Assembly (NCBI RefSeq): GCF_900496975.1
Contig: NZ_UFQC01000028.1
Location: 1-64,000, forward strand
Source of the DNA: Achromobacter veterisilvae
GTDB lineage: Bacteria; Pseudomonadota; Gammaproteobacteria; Burkholderiales; Burkholderiaceae_B
Direction of reading: 5' to 3'
Length of the DNA: 64,000 bases
Positions 8,364-17,791 of this stretch are shown here, piece by piece; the first letter of the stretch is position 1; every line of letters starts with the position of its first letter. A program made the translations under genes and the position numbers. The notes under the pieces are model-generated. The model was not told the origin of the DNA. It made no database searches and was given only the letters and a program-made list of their open reading frames with translations.

Positions 8364-9049
8364 GCCGTTTCAAGAACGAGATCGCCCACCTGCAGGCGCA
8401 TATCAAGACGTTGCGGCTGGGCGCTGGAGCACTGGTCATCGTCGCCCTGGTCATGGGTGGCGGCTGGTGGAGTGCTCCGCGCGATCTGACCATCCATGTC
8501 CCGCCTGACCTGCGCTCCGGCAGTACCCGCAAGTGGTGGGAAGTGCCGCCCGAATCGGTCTATGCCTTCACGTTCTACGTGTTCCAGCAACTCAACCGCT
8601 GGCCGACCAATGGCGAGGAAGACTACCCGCGCAACCTGCACGCGCTGTCGCCATACCTCACGCCGGCCTGTCACGCCTTCCTGCGTGCCGACTACGACTA
8701 CCGGCGCAGCACGGGCGAACTGCGGCAGCGCGTGCGCGGCATCTATGAAATCCCGGGCCGTGGTTATGGCGACGATCCCACCGCCCGCGTGCGCATCGTC
8801 TCCGACCGCGACTGGGTGGTGTCGCTGGACATCAGCGCCGACGAGTACTACGGCGCTGAGCAGGTCAAGCGCGCTCTGGTGCGCTACCCCATCAAGGTCA
8901 CACGGGTGGACGTCGATCCCACGCGCAACCCGTTCGGCCTGGCGCTCGACTGCTACGACGGCACGCCCCAACGCATCAACGCCCCGGAGCCGACGCGCCC
9001 GGCATCTGGCGGCCTGTCTCCGCAAGCGCCTCAAGGAGAAACCCCATGA
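8360..9049 (+). CDS. ICE protein, PFL_4703 family (TIGR03746, TraE/VirB8-like)
   Basis: 229 residues. A short cytoplasmic N-terminus and one transmembrane helix (LGAGALVIVALVMGGGWW, residues ~20-37) precede a periplasmic domain with the family phrases VYAFTFYVFQQLNRWPTNGE and NLHALSPYLTPACH. The topology is that of TraE/VirB8 core components, which nucleate the channel. The start at 8360 overlaps the previous stop; the longer open frame is a shadow. It overlaps the next gene by 4 bases. Confidence 0.88.
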   Translation: MSRFKNEIAHLQAHIKTLRLGAGALVIVALVMGGGWWSAPRDLTIHVPPDLRSGSTRKWWEVPPESVYAFTFYVFQQLNRWPTNGEEDYPRNLHALSPYLTPACHAFLRADYDYRRSTGELRQRVRGIYEIPGRGYGDDPTARVRIVSDRDWVVSLDISADEYYGAEQVKRALVRYPIKVTRVDVDPTRNPFGLALDCYDGTPQRINAPEPTRPASGGLSPQAPQGETP

Positions 9050-9972
9050 AGCACCCCCTACAGCATTACTTTCTCGCCGTGCTGGGGCTGCTGGCCATAG
9101 CATCGACACCTGTAGCCCATGCGGTGGAAATCCTGCGCTGGGAGCGCATGCCGCTGGCCGTTCCCCTGAAGGTCGGCCAGGAGCGCATCGTGTTCATCGA
9201 CAGGAACGTCCGGGTTGGCGTACCGGCCGGCGTGGGCGAGCGCCTGCGCGTGCAAAGCGCGGGCGGCGCGGTGTACCTGCGGGCGAGCGAGCCAATCGAG
9301 CCCACACGGCTGCAACTGCAAGACGCGGACAGCGGCGCATTGATCCTGCTGGACATCGCCGCCGAGCCGGCCAAGGATGGCGAACCTGCACTGGAGCCGG
9401 TGCGCATCGTCGAGGGCAAAACCGCCCCAGCGCGCTATGGCGACCAGCCAGCGGCCGCCGATGAAGCGTCGGCACGCGCTGGTGATTCGGCGAGCGCGCC
9501 GTCGGCCCGGCGCGAAACCCCGGTCCCCGTCGTACTGACACGGTTTGCCGCGCAGAACCTCTACGCACCGTTGCGCACGGTAGAACCGCTTGCGGGCGTG
9601 ATGCGGGTCAACCTGCGCCGCGACCTGGACCTCGGCACGCTGATGCCGACGTTGCCAGTGCACGCCGTCGCACTCGCCTCTTGGCACCTGGAGGATCAGT
9701 GGGTCACCGCAGTGCGCCTCACGAACAACAGTGCCGCCTGGACCACCCTCGACCCGCGCGTGTTGCAAGGCGATTTCCTCACCGCCACTTTCCAGCATGA
9801 GGCGTTGGGCCCACGCGGCACACCGGAGGACACGACCGTCCTGTACCTGGTGACGCGCGGGCGGAGCCTGGCGCAATCGCTGCTGCCCGCCATCCACCGC
9901 TTCGACCCGGCCGTGCATCTGCCGCAGCCGGGTGCAGATGAGAACGGCAAGGAGGCCCGCCATGCGCAGTAA
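9046..9972 (+). CDS. ICE protein, PFL_4704 family (TIGR03749, TraK-like)
   Basis: 308 residues. The signal peptide (LAVLGLLAIASTPVAHA) is followed by EILRWERMPLAVPLKVGQER, the conserved start of this family. The fold looks mainly beta and the place between TraE-like and TraB-like genes matches TraK/VirB9, an outer-membrane-facing component of the core complex. The middle (residues ~140-165) is a low-complexity Ala/Ser linker. The stop lies inside the next gene (11-base overlap). Confidence 0.88.
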   Translation: MKHPLQHYFLAVLGLLAIASTPVAHAVEILRWERMPLAVPLKVGQERIVFIDRNVRVGVPAGVGERLRVQSAGGAVYLRASEPIEPTRLQLQDADSGALILLDIAAEPAKDGEPALEPVRIVEGKTAPARYGDQPAAADEASARAGDSASAPSARRETPVPVVLTRFAAQNLYAPLRTVEPLAGVMRVNLRRDLDLGTLMPTLPVHAVALASWHLEDQWVTAVRLTNNSAAWTTLDPRVLQGDFLTATFQHEALGPRGTPEDTTVLYLVTRGRSLAQSLLPAIHRFDPAVHLPQPGADENGKEARHAQ

Positions 9973-11350
9973 TGGACTCCTGAAGTGGCTGATGATCCCT
10001 GTCGCGCTACTGGTGCTGTTCATTGGCGTCCGTCTGTTCTCGGGCGACGGGGCCTCGACACCTTCCCAAACCGACGCGGGGAGCCAGCTCACGCCCGAAG
10101 AGATGAAGGCGCTGGGCATCGAGGGCGATACCCCGCGCGATACCGTGGCCACGCTGGTCGCGCAGGTCAAGCAACTGCGCACCGAGCTTCAGACCGCGCT
10201 GTCCGACAACAAATCCCAGCGCGAAGAGAACCAGCGGCTGCGCCAGCGCGAGAACTCGATCGACCAGCGCATCAACTCCGCGCTCGAATCCGAGCGTTCC
10301 AACCTGCGCCGCGACCAGCAGCAGACCGAGGGGCTGCTCGCCGACCTGCAGCGGCGCCTGGACAGCATTGGCGGGCGCGGCGGCGGCCATGCCGATCTGC
10401 CCGTGGGCCTGGGCCTGCGCGATGGCGACGAGGCCGGCATGGACGGCGGCATGCGCTGGGTGGAGCCGGACGACGCCAAGCAATCCGAGGGCCGCGCCTC
10501 GTCCAGCGGCGGCATCAGCTTCCCGACGAGCTTCGGACCGGCGCAGCGCACGCTGGAAGCCACGGCGGAAACCGTGGCGAACGCGGGTGCGCGCGCCGCC
10601 GGCGTCAAGACTGCCAAGCCCGTCTATACGGTGCCGACGAACTCCACCCTCATGGGATCGGTAGCCATGACCGCCCTGATCGGCCGCGTGCCGATCGACG
10701 GCACCGTGAACGACCCGTACCCCTTCAAAGTCCTGGTGGGCCCCGACAACCTCACGGCCAACGGCATCGATATTCCCGACGTGGCGGGCGCCGTGTTCAG
10801 CGGCACAGCCTCGGGCGACTGGACGCTCTCGTGCGTGCGCGGCCAGGTGCGCAGCATTACGTTCGTCTTTCATGACGGAACCATCCGCACCATTCCCGAG
10901 GACCGCGAGGGCAACCAGCAGAACAACCAGCAACGCGATGGCCTGGGCTGGATCAGCGATCCCTATGGCATTCCCTGCGTCAGTGGGGAGCGGCGCAGCA
11001 ACGCCCAGCAGTACCTCGGTTCGCAGGCCCTGATCACCGCGGCCGGTGCCGGCGTGGCCTCGCTCATCGAAAGCGACAGCGGCCAGATGTCCTACGTCGG
11101 CTCGGACGGCTCCATCGGCACTGTGGGCATCAGTGGTCAGGAGGCCGTGGGCCGGATTCTCGCCGGTGGCGTCCAGGAAATGTCGAACTGGGTCAACAAG
11201 CTCTACGGCCAGGCCTTCGCCGCCGTCTATGTGCAGCCCGGCGCGAAAGTCGCCGTCCACCTCGAAAAACCCCTTGCCATCGACTTCGATCCCGAAGGCC
11301 GCAAGGTCGATCACCGCGCAGGAGAAAGCCATGCTCTCGAACTTGAATAA
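9962..11350 (+). CDS. ICE protein, PFL_4705 family (TIGR03752, TraB/VirB10-like)
   Basis: 462 residues from the ATG at 9962. One N-terminal transmembrane helix (WLMIPVALLVLFIGVRLF) is followed by a long coiled coil (residues ~50-125), then a linker and a beta-rich C-terminal domain with the TrbI/VirB10-like segment YTVPTNSTLMGSVAMTALIG. This is the energy-transducing core protein that spans both membranes. A Gly/Asp-rich stretch (GGRGGGHADLP and nearby) separates coil and domain. It overlaps the lipoprotein gene by 20 bases. Confidence 0.9.
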   Translation: MRSNGLLKWLMIPVALLVLFIGVRLFSGDGASTPSQTDAGSQLTPEEMKALGIEGDTPRDTVATLVAQVKQLRTELQTALSDNKSQREENQRLRQRENSIDQRINSALESERSNLRRDQQQTEGLLADLQRRLDSIGGRGGGHADLPVGLGLRDGDEAGMDGGMRWVEPDDAKQSEGRASSSGGISFPTSFGPAQRTLEATAETVANAGARAAGVKTAKPVYTVPTNSTLMGSVAMTALIGRVPIDGTVNDPYPFKVLVGPDNLTANGIDIPDVAGAVFSGTASGDWTLSCVRGQVRSITFVFHDGTIRTIPEDREGNQQNNQQRDGLGWISDPYGIPCVSGERRSNAQQYLGSQALITAAGAGVASLIESDSGQMSYVGSDGSIGTVGISGQEAVGRILAGGVQEMSNWVNKLYGQAFAAVYVQPGAKVAVHLEKPLAIDFDPEGRKVDHRAGESHALELE

Positions 11351-11771
11351 GGGCCTTGCGCTGGCCGTTGCCGTTGCGGTGCTTGGCGGTTGCGCCACAA
11401 GCAAGGAAAAGCTGCTGCCCCACGGGAGCAGCACGATGATGGACATTTGGCAGCAGGAAGCCGGCGACGGTGGCGGCGGTGCCGGCCAGGTGGCGCGCAG
11501 GCAATTGCTCGATGCGCGTCAAAGCGTGCGTCGTCCGCTGACCGAAGCGGACGTGCAGGCCGCGCCGGCCGAACAGATGCGCTACACGCGCACTGCGCGC
11601 AATGAGGTCTATCGCCAGTTCCAGCGCCTGCCGAATCCCGACCTTGTGATGTACGTGTACCCGCATTTGGCTGGCACCGATCCCGTCCCCGTGCCGGGCT
11701 ATACGACGGTTTTCCCCCTGTATCAGCGCATCCAGTACGCCATGCCAGGCGAGCGCGTGGAGGACTATTGA
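11331..11771 (+). CDS. Conjugative transfer lipoprotein, TIGR03751 family (TraV-like)
   Basis: 146 residues. The N-terminus MLSNLNKGLALAVAVAVLGGC has a clear lipobox with the lipidated Cys at residue 21. Family phrases are RYTRTARNEVYRQFQRLPNP and GYTTVFPLYQRIQYAMPGE. By analogy with TraV/VirB7 it would anchor the outer-membrane ring of the channel. Its TGA shares one base with the ATG of traC (TGATG), a tight coupling. Confidence 0.9.
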   Translation: MLSNLNKGLALAVAVAVLGGCATSKEKLLPHGSSTMMDIWQQEAGDGGGGAGQVARRQLLDARQSVRRPLTEADVQAAPAEQMRYTRTARNEVYRQFQRLPNPDLVMYVYPHLAGTDPVPVPGYTTVFPLYQRIQYAMPGERVEDY

Positions 11772-14665
11772 TGCGCTGGAAACTCCCCTGGCCTAAGCCG
11801 GCCGCGCCGAAGCTGACCGCATCCGGCGCTGGCAATGAAGAGCAACCGGACGGCTGGCAGCGCCACATCGAGGCCTTGCGCCAAGCTGGTATTCCCGAAC
11901 CCGGCTCGGCGGTGCACGATCGCAAGCCGGCGACGGTGGCCGACGAGCAGGCCCTGTACGACGTCGCGCCTTCGTTCGTGGAACTTCTGCCTTGGGTGGA
12001 GTTTCTGCCCGAGTCGAAGTCCATGCTGCTGGAGGACGGGCAATCGGTCGCGGCCTTCTACGAGCTGGTGCCGCTCGGCACCGAGGGCCGGGAACCCGGC
12101 TGGCTCGCGCATGCCCGGGATGCCTTGGAGAATGCGCTGCAGGACAGCTTCGATGAACTGGACGAGCACCCCTGGGTACTCCAGCTCTACGCCCAGGACG
12201 AGCCCAGCTTCGATCAGTACATGCAGACCCTGCGCGACTATGTGCAGCCGCGCGCCCGCGATACGGCCTTCACCGAGTTTTACCTGCGCTTTTTCGGTCA
12301 TCACCTGCGCGCGGTGGCCAAGCCGGGCGGCCTGTTCGAGGACACCGTGGTCACGCGCCTGCGCTGGCGCGGCCAAAGCCGACGTGTACGGATGGTGGTC
12401 TATCGGTGCTCCACCGGACAGGCGAGCCGCCGTGGCCAAACGCCGGAGCAGATGCTCAATATTGTCTGCGACCGCCTGTGCGGTGGATTGGCGAACGCCG
12501 GTATCCAGGCCCGGCGCATGATCGCGACGGACGTTCACGACTGGCTGCTGCGGTGGTTCAACCCTAATCCCGCGTTGCTCGGGCCTGGGGTCGAGGACCG
12601 CGAGCGCTTCTATGCGTTGGCGCGCTATCCCGATGAGACCGAAGACGGCGAGATCGAGCTGGCGAGCGGACGGGATTTCAGCCAGCGGTTGTTCTTTGGG
12701 CAGCCGCGCTCTGACGTAGCGCGCGGTACCTGGTATTTCGACGGCATGCCGCACCGCGTGCTGATCACCGACCGGCTACGGATGCCACCCGGCGCCGGGC
12801 ACCTGACCGGCGAGACGCGCAAGGGCGATGCGATCAACACGCTGTTCGACCAGATGCCCGAAGACACCCTGATGTGCCTGACGATGGTCGCCACACCGCA
12901 GGATGTCCTCGAATCGGATTTGAATCACCTGGCGAAGAAGGCCGTGGGCGAAACCCTGGCGTCCGAGCAGACGCTCAAGGATGTGCACGAGGCCCGTTCG
13001 CTCATCGGCAGCGCGCACAAGCTCTACCGGGGCACGCTGGCGTTCTATCTGCGCGGACGTGACGAAGCCGAGCTGGACCGTCGCGGGCTGGATCTGGCCA
13101 ACGTGATGCTCAACGCCGGCTTGCAACCGGTGCGCGAGGACGACGAGGTGGCGCCGCTTAACAGCTACTTGCGCTGGCTGCCGTGCTGCTACAACCCCAG
13201 CCAAGACCGGCGCAAGTGGTACACGCAACTCATGTTCGCCCAGCACGCGGCGAACCTGTCGCCGGTATGGGGCCGTGCCCAGGGCACGGGGCACCCCGGC
13301 ATCACGATGTTCAACCGCGGCGGCGGCCCGATCACCTTCGACCCGCTCAACCGCCTGGACCGGCAGATGAACGCCCATCTGTTCCTGTTCGGCCCGACCG
13401 GCTCGGGCAAAAGCGCCACGCTCAACAACCTGCTGAACCAGGTCACGGCCATCTACCGGCCGCGGCTCTTCATCGTGGAGGCTGGAAACAGCTTCGGTTT
13501 GTTCAGCGACTTCGCCAGGCGTTTGGGTCTGACGGTCAACCGCGTGAAGCTGGCACCCGGCTCGGGCGTGACCCTGGCGCCGTTCGCCGATGCGCGCCGG
13601 TTGATCGAGACACCCAGCGACGTGCAGACGCTCGATGCCGATGCGCTGGACGAAGACCTGCCACCCGATGCCTTGGCCATGGAGCCGGACGAGCAACGCG
13701 ACGTACTGGGCGAGTTGGAGATCACTGCGCGACTGATGATCACAGGCGGCGAAGACAAGGAAGAAGCCCGCATGACGCGGGCCGACCGCTCGCTGATCCG
13801 CCAGTGCATTCTGGATGCTGCCGAGCGCTGCCACGGCGAGAGTGGCGAGAAGCGCACGGTGCTCACACGCGACGTGCGCGATGCGCTGCGCGCGCGGGGC
13901 AACGACAGCACGCTGCCCGAGATGCGGCGCGTGCGACTGCTGGAGATGGCCGATGCCATGGACATGTTCTGTCAAGGCACCGATGGCGAGATGTTCGATC
14001 GGGACGGCTCGCCTTGGCCCGAGGCCGACATCACCCTGGTGGATCTCGCGACCTATGCCCGCGAGGGCTACAACGCGCAGCTTTCGATCGCGTACATCAG
14101 CCTGATCAGCACGGTGAACAACATCGCCGAGCGCGACCAGTACCTCGGTCGGCCGATCATCAACGTGACCGACGAAGGCCACATCATCACCAAGAACCCG
14201 TTGCTCGCGCCCTACGTCGTGAAGATCACGAAGATGTGGCGCAAGTTGGGCGCGTGGTTCTGGCTCGCGACGCAGAACATCGACGATCTGCCTCGCGCCG
14301 CCGAGCCCATGCTCAACATGATCGAGTGGTGGATCTGCCTGTCGATGCCGCCGGACGAGGTGGAGAAGATCGCGCGCTTTCGCGAACTCTCGCCCGCGCA
14401 GAAAGCGCTGATGCTTTCCGCACGCAAGGAGGCGGGGAAATTCACCGAAGGCGTGATCCTGTCGAAGTCGATGGAGGTGCTGTTCCGGGCCGTACCGCCG
14501 AGCCTCTATCTCGCACTCGCGCAGACCGAACCCGAGGAGAAGGCCGAGCGCTACCAGCTCATGCAGCAGTACGGCATCACCGAACTGGAGGCGGCCTTCA
14601 AGGTGGCCGAGAAGATTGACCAGGCGCGCGGTATCGAGTCGCCGGCCCTCGACTTGCCGCAATAG
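11771..14665 (+). CDS. traC: Conjugative transfer ATPase TraC (PFL_4706 family, TIGR03744)
   Basis: 964 residues. This is the VirB4-type motor of the channel. Walker A is GPTGSGKS at residues 541-548. The conserved INVTDEGHIITKNPLLAPYV segment (near 796-815) holds the Walker B/DE region, and WLATQNIDDLPRAAEPMLNM follows. The start at 11771 is coupled to the lipoprotein stop; a TTG one codon upstream is unlikely. The length fits the family and no frame break is seen. It is probably cytoplasmic and bound to the inner-membrane complex. Confidence 0.95.
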   Translation: MRWKLPWPKPAAPKLTASGAGNEEQPDGWQRHIEALRQAGIPEPGSAVHDRKPATVADEQALYDVAPSFVELLPWVEFLPESKSMLLEDGQSVAAFYELVPLGTEGREPGWLAHARDALENALQDSFDELDEHPWVLQLYAQDEPSFDQYMQTLRDYVQPRARDTAFTEFYLRFFGHHLRAVAKPGGLFEDTVVTRLRWRGQSRRVRMVVYRCSTGQASRRGQTPEQMLNIVCDRLCGGLANAGIQARRMIATDVHDWLLRWFNPNPALLGPGVEDRERFYALARYPDETEDGEIELASGRDFSQRLFFGQPRSDVARGTWYFDGMPHRVLITDRLRMPPGAGHLTGETRKGDAINTLFDQMPEDTLMCLTMVATPQDVLESDLNHLAKKAVGETLASEQTLKDVHEARSLIGSAHKLYRGTLAFYLRGRDEAELDRRGLDLANVMLNAGLQPVREDDEVAPLNSYLRWLPCCYNPSQDRRKWYTQLMFAQHAANLSPVWGRAQGTGHPGITMFNRGGGPITFDPLNRLDRQMNAHLFLFGPTGSGKSATLNNLLNQVTAIYRPRLFIVEAGNSFGLFSDFARRLGLTVNRVKLAPGSGVTLAPFADARRLIETPSDVQTLDADALDEDLPPDALAMEPDEQRDVLGELEITARLMITGGEDKEEARMTRADRSLIRQCILDAAERCHGESGEKRTVLTRDVRDALRARGNDSTLPEMRRVRLLEMADAMDMFCQGTDGEMFDRDGSPWPEADITLVDLATYAREGYNAQLSIAYISLISTVNNIAERDQYLGRPIINVTDEGHIITKNPLLAPYVVKITKMWRKLGAWFWLATQNIDDLPRAAEPMLNMIEWWICLSMPPDEVEKIARFRELSPAQKALMLSARKEAGKFTEGVILSKSMEVLFRAVPPSLYLALAQTEPEEKAERYQLMQQYGITELEAAFKVAEKIDQARGIESPALDLPQ

Positions 14666-14677
14666 CTGGAGAACGCC

Positions 14678-15442
14678 ATGGAACCAAAACGTCCTTCCAT
14701 TCCGATGCAAGTACAGGCATTCCGCCGCCGACACCGGCGGCCCCGCTGGTCTTCGGCGCTGGCCGTTGCCCTGGTGGCGCTGCTGCTGATCTGGCTCGCT
14801 TCCCGGTTGCCCGGCGAATCCTCAACGCAGTCGTCCGCTCCGGAAAGCGCTGCGCAGGTGGCGGGGCCGCCGTGGCAGATGGGCAGCCCGGAAGGCCGCT
14901 TTACGCTGACGCTCTATGCCGACCTGGAATGCCCGTTCTGCCGGGACTACTTTCCGGAGCTCAAGCAGTGGGTAGGAGCCAACACCGACGTTGCCCTGCA
15001 ATGGCATCACCAGCCGCTGGCCGCGCATGAGCCGGCCGCGTCAGCCGAAGCACGCCTAGCCGAATGCGCCGCTGAGGTCGGCGGGCAAGCTGCCTTCTGG
15101 CGGGCCATCGAATGGGTCTATGCCCATACACGCAGCGACGGCCAGGGCTTGCCCGACGGCCTGAGCTATCCAGACCTTACGCCCGCCATCGAGCACTGTC
15201 TGGCAAGCAAGCGGCCGGATGCAGTGATCCGCGCCCAGGCCGAGGAAGCCACGAAGGGCGGCGTGACCGCCACGCCATCTATCCGGCTGCATGATCGCCA
15301 GACGGGTCAGGCAATCCTGCTGCAAGGGCCGATCGAGGGTGACTCCCTGCTGTCGGCCATGGACATGCTGTCGGCTGACGACCCAGCCGCCACACCCGCC
15401 ACCGAAATGCCTGCCGACGTTGTCGGCGACATGCCCAGGTAG
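14678..15442 (+). CDS. DsbA-like thioredoxin-fold protein, membrane-anchored
   Basis: 254 residues. One transmembrane helix (ALAVALVALLLIWLASRL, ~27-44) places a thioredoxin fold in the periplasm. The active site is CPFC at residues 85-88 (ADLECPFCRDYFPE), and a cis-Pro loop is visible at VTATPSIRL. It is likely a disulfide oxidase or isomerase for the cysteine-containing transfer proteins around it (for example the PFL_4710 protein). A DsbA-like gene directly after traC is normal for this ICE group. The C-terminal 30 residues are a loose Ala/Pro tail. Confidence 0.87.
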   Translation: MEPKRPSIPMQVQAFRRRHRRPRWSSALAVALVALLLIWLASRLPGESSTQSSAPESAAQVAGPPWQMGSPEGRFTLTLYADLECPFCRDYFPELKQWVGANTDVALQWHHQPLAAHEPAASAEARLAECAAEVGGQAAFWRAIEWVYAHTRSDGQGLPDGLSYPDLTPAIEHCLASKRPDAVIRAQAEEATKGGVTATPSIRLHDRQTGQAILLQGPIEGDSLLSAMDMLSADDPAATPATEMPADVVGDMPR

Positions 15443-15626
15443 CCTGCGGTCCTTGAGGCTACGGCGCAGTCCTCTGCGCTGATCGCTACCCGTTCGCCTC
15501 GCATCCTGGCCGCGAACGATCACCGCACCCGCGGTGGTGGATGCATCATGTTCCGTTGTTCCCATCCCCAGGAGGGCTTGCCCTCCCTGGGCATGCGCCT
15601 CCGATCTCATCACCCGGAGGTTCGTC

Positions 15627-16121
15627 ATGTCTTTCGTCTTCAATGACTCCTGCGTGGAGTCGCTTTCCGTCGTCGCAGCCCAGCACGAAGACTGGATCAT
15701 CCAGCCAGCCATCGCGCTGCTGGAACAGCGGGTTTTCAAAGCCGGCCCCCGGCTCGACCGGCCTGCAGCCGTGCGGGACTACCTGCGTCTGAAACTGGTC
15801 GCCGAGCCCAACGAAGTATTCGTCGTTGTGTTCATGGACAGCCTGCACCGGGTGCTGGCCTACGAGCCGATGTTCAGAGGCACGATCAATTCGGCCACGG
15901 TGCACGCGCGTGTCATCGTGCAGCGTGCTTTGGAGCTGAATGCCGCCGCGGTCATTCTTTCGCACCAGCATCCCTCGGGAGCCACTGAACCGTCGAGCGC
16001 CGATCGCGCGCTGACCCAGCAACTGCAGGCCGCGCTGGCGCTGATCGATGTTCGGGTACTGGATCACATCATCGTCGGCCAGGGAATTCCGTACTCCTTC
16101 GCGGAGCACGGCCTGCTGTAG
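15627..16121 (+). CDS. RadC-like JAB/MPN domain protein
   Basis: 164 residues from an ATG with a good ribosome site (GGAGG, 15616-15620). The RadC/JAB domain is almost complete: the metal-binding motif is SHQHPSGATEPSSAD with His113, His115, Ser117 and Asp126. It lacks the N-terminal HhH part of chromosomal RadC, as usual for ICE copies. A nuclease or peptidase role is often proposed; the true activity is unknown. A 184-base gene-free stretch lies before it, so it may have its own promoter. Confidence 0.88.
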   Translation: MSFVFNDSCVESLSVVAAQHEDWIIQPAIALLEQRVFKAGPRLDRPAAVRDYLRLKLVAEPNEVFVVVFMDSLHRVLAYEPMFRGTINSATVHARVIVQRALELNAAAVILSHQHPSGATEPSSADRALTQQLQAALALIDVRVLDHIIVGQGIPYSFAEHGLL

Positions 16122-16217
16122 CACATCGCTTCATTCCCTTTCGGGTCGATACCCCGTCGCTTGCGACGGCTTTCGAGAACGGCGATCGCAGGTCGCTGTG
16201 AAGCGAAGCGGCGAATA

Positions 16218-16237
16218 CCCCGCCCCTTGGGGCGGGG
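16218..16237. terminator. GC-rich hairpin after radC-like gene
   Basis: A perfect inverted repeat CCCCGCCCC / GGGGCGGGG with a TT centre lies 97 bases after the radC-like stop. It is followed by AAGTTTATTG, a weak T run. It may end radC transcription or pause it. The rest of 16122-16391 has further small inverted repeats (for example AGCGG..CCGCT near 16253-16278) but no gene. Confidence 0.5.
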
Positions 16238-16391
16238 AAGTTTATTGATCACAGCGGGGGCTTCGGCCTCCGCTTCTTCCTTGCCGAGAAGCAAGCAGGT
16301 ATGCGGGGTGTCCGCGATGCGCATTGTTTGTGGGGGCCGCACCGGGTTCGGCGTTTGACTATGGCCCTGATCAACTTCCGGGGCACGCGTC

Positions 16392-16838
16392 ATGCCAGCA
16401 TCTTTTCCCAGGTCCGCTCCAAGCTGGCGAGCCCTTGGCCTGGCCGTTGTACTGCCGGTGTCCTTGGGTGTCTTTAGTCCGGCCACATTCGCTGCCGATG
16501 TGCTGGTCATCACCGACAGCCGCCATCCGGTCAAGACCATGGGCGGCGAGCGGCTGATCGAGCTGGACGAAGCGTACCGGATTGAAGCGGAGCTTTCTGC
16601 GGAACTGCCCGCCGAACCCGAACAGGCGACCGTCCTCGTCAAGCGTCGGCTGAACAGCGGCGGCACCGACCTCCAACGCCGCATCGCTTCCGCCTACCAG
16701 GGCGTTACCGACGCATGGAGCCTGGGCATCACCAGCATCCCGGCCGTCGTGGTGGATCAACGCTACGTCGTCTATGGCGAACCCGATGTGGCCCGCGCCG
16801 TCGCGCGCATCGAGCAGCACCGGAGGGCCCAGCCGTGA
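16392..16838 (+). CDS. ICE protein, PFL_4709 family (TIGR03757)
   Basis: 148 residues. The signal peptide ends ATFAADVLV; the mature part carries DVLVITDSRHPVKTMGGERL and the C-terminal GVTDAWSLGITSIPAVVVD, both family hallmarks. The C-terminal block resembles the cis-Pro side of a thioredoxin fold, as in TrbC-like proteins of F-type systems. Periplasmic. Its stop overlaps the GTG of the next gene (GTGA). Confidence 0.88.
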   Translation: MPASFPRSAPSWRALGLAVVLPVSLGVFSPATFAADVLVITDSRHPVKTMGGERLIELDEAYRIEAELSAELPAEPEQATVLVKRRLNSGGTDLQRRIASAYQGVTDAWSLGITSIPAVVVDQRYVVYGEPDVARAVARIEQHRRAQP

Positions 16839-17782
16839 CCCGCCCATTCGACCTGATGCGCCGCCTGCGTGCTGGCGTGGCATCCGTGCTGCTGCTCAGC
16901 GCTACGGGCAGCTATGCGCTCAACACCGCAACCATCGTCGGCTCGGTGGCATCGCCAGACTGCCTCGAATACCGCGTCGTCGGGATCTGCTACTGGCTGT
17001 ACTGCACCTGGACCGGCTGCACGGTGCGCACGTCTGTCAAAGTGCGCCACTACATCCCCGATGCGGTCGTCTCCAGCTACAGCAATACCGGAGAGAACCC
17101 TTGGGTTGAGGTTCGGGCGATGAGCATGCCTAACCCTTCGGCCCAGGCCGGCGGCGACGGCACCACCAACGAAGACCACGAGAACAACCTCGCCAAATTC
17201 AAGAACGCGGATGTCATCGGGCATCCCGGCGTCGAGGTGTTCAACCAGTTCGTCTCCTCATCGGGCTACTTCTGCGAGGGCGCGGGCACGGCGTTCATGC
17301 CGTATCTGCTCAGCACCTTGGACACGCTGGCCTGGCGCTACAACGTGCCCGAGATGGCCTATCCCGAGGCACTGGTCCCCGGAATGCGCGAGATCGGCGC
17401 GAGATCGACGTTGAACCTCTGGGGCAACGTGTATCCGCGCGGCGGCTTCCTGCACCAGACGGACGACCACAAGGCTGGCGCCGTGGTGGCCCAGCGTGCG
17501 GGCGATGTCGTCACTCGCCGCGGGCAGTTGCACGTGTACCAGCCGCTGCTCGCCAACGCCCGTGATGGCTACTGGCCGGCTGGAGAACTGGTCGAAGGCG
17601 ACGCCTCGACGGGCAAGTGGCAGGAACTCACCCCCGTCCTGTCATCGTCGTGCTCGGTCTTCCCGCGCAGCGGCTCCCTGACACAGGCCCAGCAAGGCGA
17701 TTACGCGTGGGCGCTGTGGCGGCCCTACGCGTGCTGCGAACGCCGCGGGCAGGTGTTCCTTGGCAGCGTTGATTTCCTCTGA
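16835..17782 (+). CDS. ICE protein, PFL_4710 family (TIGR03756, TraU-like)
   Basis: 315 residues from a GTG at 16835 that overlaps the previous stop; the longer upstream frame is a shadow. After a signal peptide (VLLLSATGSYALN) the protein is rich in cysteine: the phrases SPDCLEYRVVGICYW and LYCTWTGCTV hold four Cys. This is typical of TraU, an F-type periplasmic protein needed for DNA transfer that depends on disulfide bonds. A DsbA-like protein encoded 1.4 kb upstream is a likely helper. Confidence 0.88.
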   Translation: MTRPFDLMRRLRAGVASVLLLSATGSYALNTATIVGSVASPDCLEYRVVGICYWLYCTWTGCTVRTSVKVRHYIPDAVVSSYSNTGENPWVEVRAMSMPNPSAQAGGDGTTNEDHENNLAKFKNADVIGHPGVEVFNQFVSSSGYFCEGAGTAFMPYLLSTLDTLAWRYNVPEMAYPEALVPGMREIGARSTLNLWGNVYPRGGFLHQTDDHKAGAVVAQRAGDVVTRRGQLHVYQPLLANARDGYWPAGELVEGDASTGKWQELTPVLSSSCSVFPRSGSLTQAQQGDYAWALWRPYACCERRGQVFLGSVDFL

Positions 17783-17791
17783 GGTGCCACG

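Noticed and set aside
7484-9109. 541-codon minus-strand frame over several small transfer genes
   Set aside because: It runs across five well-supported + strand genes with 4-base overlaps and has no recognisable domain.
10007-11446. Long minus-strand open frame (479 codons) opposite the TraB-like gene
   Set aside because: It is the mirror of a GC-rich coding strand, rich in Ala/Arg/His/Gly, with no domain. The + strand gene has clear family motifs, a signal anchor and coupled neighbours.
12776-14734. 652-codon minus-strand frame opposite traC
   Set aside because: Shadow of the TraC gene; composition and lack of motifs show it is not coding.
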